Shown here: positions 60,416 through 64,000 of the stretch, one piece after another
Position numbering within the stretch: position 1 is the first letter of the stretch
How the letters are laid out: the number at the start of each line of letters is the position of its first letter
Source: Nodosilinea sp. LEGE 07088
GTDB taxonomy: Bacteria > Cyanobacteriota > Cyanobacteriia > Phormidesmidales > Phormidesmidaceae
NCBI RefSeq assembly: GCF_015207395.1
Contig: NZ_JADEWX010000001.1
Span: forward strand, 1 to 64,000
Reading direction: 5' to 3'
Length of the DNA stretch: 64,000 bases
Position numbers and translations under genes: made by a program
Notes under the pieces: generated by a model
The model's database searches: none
Seen by the model: the letters and a program-made list of their open reading frames with translations, nothing else
What the model was told of the DNA's origin: nothing

Positions 60416-61147
60416 TCATTCAATATGAATGATGTCCTTCAGTCCAAACCAGTCGTAGCGACGAATACCCAAGGGCAGCAATATCAGCAGCGTAACGAAT
60501 ACAACTGAAAGGGCGATTCCTAATGGCAAACCGATTGTAAAAGACTGGCCTATGAAGGTCAGAAAGAGCGTTGATGGAACCATGCCTAATAGAGTTGACG
60601 AGGCATAAATCGGCAAAGAAAGATCTGTGAGTCCAGCCCCATAACTGATCAAATCAAACGACAGAACGGGTAGCAGACGGCTAATAAAAATGACTCCGCC
60701 CACCAGCCATTCTCCTCGTTCCTTAGAGAAGTAAATGGCTTTACCGGTGAGAGCATGCACGGTGGAACGACCTAAGCTACGACCAATGAAGTAGGCAATG
60801 ATGCCACCTGAAAACCCCCCGATAACGCTATAGAGGGTTGCTGGGAGCGCTCCCCATGCAGCTCCAGCCGCCACTGTGAGAGGCGCACCCGGAATAGGAC
60901 TAATCACCACAGCCAGCGCAATGATGGCAATGTAGGCCAAGATGCCCCAAATGCCTGTGCCGTCGATGAGTTGCTTGAGGCCCTCAGGTGTCAGCGGATT
61001 CGTGTCAGCTTGGCGGAAAACCCAGATATACACGAGGAGGGAAAGCCCTAGCACCCCAAGGGCAATTAAATTTTGTCGTCTCCATAGCTGTCGCGATGGT
61101 CGGAGACTGGCCCCGAAGGGCCATTGTTGTTGCCGTTTTCGATGCAT
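60416..61147 (-). CDS. TVP38/TMEM64 (SNARE-associated, DedA-like) membrane protein
   Basis: The 243-residue protein has about six membrane segments and the family core SPIPGAPLTVAAGAAWG with FSGGIIAYFIGRSLGRS. Members are linked to lipid scrambling, envelope integrity and metal or selenite resistance. A DUF2933 gene is 2 bp upstream of its start, so they share a transcript. Confidence 0.83.
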   Translation of the reverse strand: MHRKRQQQWPFGASLRPSRQLWRRQNLIALGVLGLSLLVYIWVFRQADTNPLTPEGLKQLIDGTGIWGILAYIAIIALAVVISPIPGAPLTVAAGAAWGALPATLYSVIGGFSGGIIAYFIGRSLGRSTVHALTGKAIYFSKERGEWLVGGVIFISRLLPVLSFDLISYGAGLTDLSLPIYASSTLLGMVPSTLFLTFIGQSFTIGLPLGIALSVVFVTLLILLPLGIRRYDWFGLKDIIHIE

Positions 61148-61149
61148 TA

Positions 61150-61362
61150 CTATTCTTTTTTGCCTGCAGGATGGGAATGGGGATTGCTATAACCGTTCAT
61201 GAATAAGTGCATTAACGGGCAAAGCAGCAGGAGCAGATAAGGAGCGAAGGCTGGCAAACCTATCCGGAACTGAGGAATCGCGACTGCTGCAACCAAGCCG
61301 AGACAAAACAACAATCCTATACCCACTGGAGATTTCCAGATTCGATTGACATTTTGCAGCAA
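61150..61362 (-). CDS. DUF2933 small membrane protein
   Basis: The 70-residue product has two membrane segments and the DUF2933 end LLLLLCPLMHLFMNG, with Cys, Met and His that could bind metal, and a His-containing tail (NPHSHPAGKKE). DUF2933 genes often sit with copper-resistance genes. Its end is 2 bp from the TVP38 start. Confidence 0.75.
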   Translation of the reverse strand: MLQNVNRIWKSPVGIGLLFCLGLVAAVAIPQFRIGLPAFAPYLLLLLCPLMHLFMNGYSNPHSHPAGKKE

Positions 61363-61415
61363 GGCTTACAAACTCCTAAACTATATTTGGATAATACTCA
61401 GAGCTCTATTTCTGT

Positions 61416-61952
61416 TTAATTAGTCGGCACAGGGCGCAGCAAGACGTAGTAGTTTCGAGTTTCTAGCCCCAATTTGAAAGAGAAATTTCCAATCTGATTG
61501 AATCCCCATCGATTAAAGAAAGCTTGAGCCCGATGATTGTCCTCTCCAACCTTTAGCCAAAGGGCTTCAAAACTGTTTTCCACTGCATACCTCAAACTTG
61601 ACTGAATTAAGCTTGAACCATGGCCTTTGCCAAGCTCACGGTGTTCTACAAATAGTTGGACTAGCTCTATCGGTTTTGAAATAGTTTCAACAATAGGAAT
61701 GGAGGAATTACCAACTAGATGCGCATATCCAATCGGTTGATGGCTTAATGATGGATTGTTATAGGCCAAAAAGAAGATTGATTCTGGTCTTAATAGGTCG
61801 TCTTCAATTTGCTCTGTCGAGAATACTTCCTCTAAATACTGTCTGATATCTGCAGGGTCATGCTCTGCGGCAAACGTATCAGAGAAAGTACGTCTGCTTA
61901 ATTCAGTCAGAATATCAATATCACTCCAGGTGGCTTGTCTAATGTTGTCCAT
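61416..61952 (-). CDS. GNAT acetyltransferase
   Basis: The 178-residue protein has the GNAT fold: acceptor end IRQATWSDIDILTELSRRTFSDTFA, acetyl-CoA loop LFVEHRELGKGHGSSLIQSSL (Q/RxxGxG/A type) and LWLKVGEDNHRAQAFFNRWGFNQIG. It transfers an acetyl group to an unknown amine, perhaps a toxin, metabolite or protein N-terminus. It stands alone between DUF2933 and the multicopper oxidase. Confidence 0.87.
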   Translation of the reverse strand: MDNIRQATWSDIDILTELSRRTFSDTFAAEHDPADIRQYLEEVFSTEQIEDDLLRPESIFFLAYNNPSLSHQPIGYAHLVGNSSIPIVETISKPIELVQLFVEHRELGKGHGSSLIQSSLRYAVENSFEALWLKVGEDNHRAQAFFNRWGFNQIGNFSFKLGLETRNYYVLLRPVPTN

Positions 61953-62054
61953 TGTTCGTCATGCGCTAGGATCTCTTACTTTAAATTCAGAGGTTGACTG
62001 AGAAATATTTCGGCTTCCTTCGACTCATAGAGAGATTCAAATCTCCTCACGATT

Positions 62055-63539
62055 TTAAGTCTGCTGAATATCTAAAATCCCCATCATGCCTCGATCTTCG
62101 TGGTCTAGAACATGACAGTGATAGACCGTTTTACCGGCATAGTCACGGAAGGGGATGCGAATTCGAATGGTTTCACCTGGACTCACCGATGCGACATCTT
62201 TCCACGCGGCATAGGGCGTAGGCTGGCCGTTACGACTGATTACCTGAAACTTGTTGATGTGGACATGAAAAGGATGGGCCATGGTGCCTGTGTTGATAAT
62301 TTCCCAGTCTTCAACGGTGTTGAGCAGTACCTGGGTATCGATGCGGTTATGGTCGAAGGCTTTGCCGTTGATCAAAAACACCATGCCCATGCCCATACCG
62401 TGGTTGAAGGTGAACTGGCGGGTAGCTTGAGGTTCCGGCAGAGACTCAACGGTTAAGAGTTGATTGGGTAACGGAAGCGCATCGGTAGTGCCGTTGTAGG
62501 TCAGTGTCGCTACGGTTTCGGTAGAGTTGCGATTTGGGGAACTCCCCATCATGCCGCCGCCCATCATGCCACCGCCCATTCTGCCGCCACCCATCATGCC
62601 CTGAGCCGGGTTGAAAGGCTGGTTCAACAAGCGATACTGTCCAGGTTCACGATCACCTTTAACCAGAACCTCGACCCGTTCGCCGGGGGCCAATACTAGA
62701 TCATTGAGTTCAACGGGAGATGCGATCGCACCTCCATCGGTTGCAATCAGATAAAACGGGTGATCCTCCAGCGATAGCCAGAAGAAGCGGGAGGATGAGG
62801 CATTCAGCAGCCGTAGCCGCAGTAGTCCTCCCTGCGGAATCTCCAGAGAGGGGTTGAATTGGCCATTGGCGGTCAGCAAATCGCCAATCCGTCCGGTCAT
62901 CTGGGCCATGTGGCCAGGATTAGGAATGTTGCCGCTGCGATCTAACGCAAAATCTTTGAGAATGAGGAATTCTTCCTGCGCCGCCTGAACTTCGGGAATC
63001 TCGTCCAGTTCGCCGCGCACTACAAACAGTCCAGCGAGTCCACCAAACAGTTGTTCGGCGACGAGTCCATGGTAATGGGGGTGATACCAAAAGGTACCAG
63101 CCGGATGGTTTGCCGGAATCTGAAATTCGTAGGAGTAGGTTTCGCCAGGTGGAATTTCGAGAAAGACGTTGTCCCCGGTGCCCGTCGGCGGAATGTGGAG
63201 CCCGTGGTAATGGAGATTGGTGGACTGGTTCAGTCGATTGGTGAAGCGGAGTTGAACGGTGTCACCGGGTTTAGCTTCCAGACGAGGGCCAGGAACTTGA
63301 CCGTTATAGGTCAGCAGGTTGGCGTTGCGGTTACCCAGCTTCACCTGCTGCGCCTCTGCTACCAGGTCGAAGCTGAGCAAACCACCTTCGCTGCTGTGTA
63401 CCGGAGCCTGCGCTAACGCTGAACCTGGCACAGAAGATTGCGATGCTCCTCTAGAGCATTGAGAGAGCAAGATTGCTCCTGTTGTTCCGAGGCCCAACCC
63501 CAGAAATTCTCTGCGCCTCATGGCTTTTATCACGGTCAT
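62055..63539 (-). CDS. Three-domain multicopper oxidase with Met-rich insert (CueO/CopA-like)
   Basis: The 494-residue protein begins with a Tat signal (RRREFLGLGLG) and has the four copper motifs: NLHYHGLHIPP, FWYHPHYHGL, HPFHVHINKFQV and YHCHVLDHEDRGMM. A Met/Gly-rich loop (MGGGRMGGGMMGGGMMG) before the last domain resembles the Cu(I)-binding insert of CueO. It probably oxidises Cu(I) in the periplasm. The Met-rich membrane peptide gene lies 45 bp upstream. Confidence 0.9.
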   Translation of the reverse strand: MTVIKAMRRREFLGLGLGTTGAILLSQCSRGASQSSVPGSALAQAPVHSSEGGLLSFDLVAEAQQVKLGNRNANLLTYNGQVPGPRLEAKPGDTVQLRFTNRLNQSTNLHYHGLHIPPTGTGDNVFLEIPPGETYSYEFQIPANHPAGTFWYHPHYHGLVAEQLFGGLAGLFVVRGELDEIPEVQAAQEEFLILKDFALDRSGNIPNPGHMAQMTGRIGDLLTANGQFNPSLEIPQGGLLRLRLLNASSSRFFWLSLEDHPFYLIATDGGAIASPVELNDLVLAPGERVEVLVKGDREPGQYRLLNQPFNPAQGMMGGGRMGGGMMGGGMMGSSPNRNSTETVATLTYNGTTDALPLPNQLLTVESLPEPQATRQFTFNHGMGMGMVFLINGKAFDHNRIDTQVLLNTVEDWEIINTGTMAHPFHVHINKFQVISRNGQPTPYAAWKDVASVSPGETIRIRIPFRDYAGKTVYHCHVLDHEDRGMMGILDIQQT

Positions 63540-63584
63540 AAACAGATACGGGAACTAAATGTGTTGGGAAGCGTTGTACTGCAA

Positions 63585-63782
63585 TCACGCCCGTTGAGTC
63601 GTCGTGGCCGGGCTAGCTTCACTGAGGGGAGCGGCGAATGGATGAGTGCTGCTGCATCCCCAGCCGCGCATCATACCACCGCGCCCCATCATGCCGCCCA
63701 TTAACAACACGCCAACGAGCAGGGTGACAACTATACCGGCAGCAAACCCAACTGCTCCAGACGCTAAGACTTTGGCATCCAT
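63585..63782 (-). CDS. Met-rich single-helix membrane peptide
   Basis: The ATG at 63782 has AGGAGG 7 bp upstream and is preferred over 63818. The 65-residue product has one membrane helix (AVGFAAGIVVTLLVGVLLMGG) followed by MMGRGGMMRGWGCSS, so Met and Cys ligands lie next to the membrane. It precedes the multicopper oxidase in the same direction, suggesting a copper-handling partner. I know no named family. Confidence 0.65.
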   Translation of the reverse strand: MDAKVLASGAVGFAAGIVVTLLVGVLLMGGMMGRGGMMRGWGCSSTHPFAAPLSEASPATTTQRA

Positions 63783-63953
63783 GGTCGAACCTCCTGCATC
63801 ATGTTTCCAAAAGGACACTTTTCGGGATCTGAAAAGCGATACTGCGATCGTAGAATCGCTAGCTGGCTATAGGGTCAAGATGGGATACGAAACGCAACAC
63901 TTCGATCGCCTCTTGGGGCCGGTCTTTGACCATCGCTAGCTTAAAGAGTAACG

Positions 63954-63970
63954 ATGAAATGGCGATGAAA
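63954..63970. promoter_or_regulatory. ATGAAA pair, 11-bp spacing (site E)
   Basis: GATGAAAT at 63953 and again at 63964, eight identical bases in each copy. It lies at the right edge and may serve a plus-strand gene outside the window. Confidence 0.55.
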
Positions 63971-64000
63971 TTGGGGCTACAAGGGACAAATTGCTGATGC

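Noticed and set aside
1-64000. CRISPR array or rRNA operon
   Set aside because: No array of identical repeats with unique spacers and no rRNA-like sequence was seen; the repeat regions have abutting or irregular units.

Overview
The window looks like part of a large plasmid, or a heavily rearranged accessory region, of a filamentous cyanobacterium. HIP1 octamers (GCGATCGC) are scattered throughout, cyanobacterial-type palindromic repeats and MITE-like elements are present, and the gene families (CYP110-like P450, RppA/RppB-like two-component pair, ZiaR/ZiaA-like zinc genes, VKOR-thioredoxin fusion, AMIN-domain amidase) are typical of cyanobacteria. No rRNA gene, intact tRNA gene or CRISPR array was seen. 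All family calls rest on reading motifs by eye; no database search was run.

Layout. (1) 1-5290 is a scrapyard of gene remnants (CobW, ExbD, FecCD fused in frame to a relaxase tail), Uma2 and toxin-antitoxin genes, and an array of degenerate repeats phased at exactly 21 bp. (2) 5469-10629 is a visibly A+T-richer four-gene operon with tight junctions: a DUF6884/YaaA-like protein, a NurA-like nuclease, a HerA-like hexameric ATPase and a tRNA-guanine-transglycosylase-fold (DpdA-like) enzyme. This is the best candidate for an undescribed DNA-modification or defence system. (3) 10699-12256 holds two nearly identical parD antitoxin genes around a Uma2 gene and a MITE. (4) 12300-17887 is a decaying integrative element: GGTAGAC heptamer cluster, a primase/DUF3987 gene broken by two small dispersed repeats, excisionase-like and Ner-like genes, a CI/LexA-type repressor, a tyrosine integrase and a tRNA-derived putative attachment site. 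(5) 18093-34130 carries cell-wall genes (ftsI, two M23 peptidases, amidase), TPR proteins, a VKOR-thioredoxin fusion and a zinc module (SmtB/ZiaR repressor, P1B ATPase, antiporter remnant, His/Gly-rich secreted peptide). (6) 34288-51224 is a metal-resistance island: DUF305 protein, mercury operon, ZIP transporter with multicopper oxidase, Coq4-like/TetR genes, an RND pump with a short adaptor, an RppA/RppB-like two-component system and a PBP2. (7) 52379-58801 is plasmid maintenance and transfer: an actin-like (ParM) partition operon with 11-bp centromere-like repeats and a MobF relaxase. (8) 58901-63782 has a P450, a TVP38 protein, DUF2933 and a second multicopper oxidase with a Met-rich membrane peptide.

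Regulation connects the parts. A pair of ATGAAA motifs exactly 11 bp apart (either orientation), the pattern expected for an OmpR/PhoB-type regulator, lies upstream of a small membrane protein, the multicopper oxidase (two pairs), the RND/two-component divergent promoter, PBP2 and the right end of the window. SmtB-type 6-2-6 operators precede the P1B ATPase and the SmtB-like gene. A MerR-type promoter with a 20-bp spacer precedes the mercury operon.

Decay is widespread. Three genes carry one in-frame stop each (GNAT, cation antiporter, alpha/beta hydrolase), one MFS gene is frameshifted and truncated, the primase carries two insertions, and the integrase appears to have lost its first catalytic arginine.
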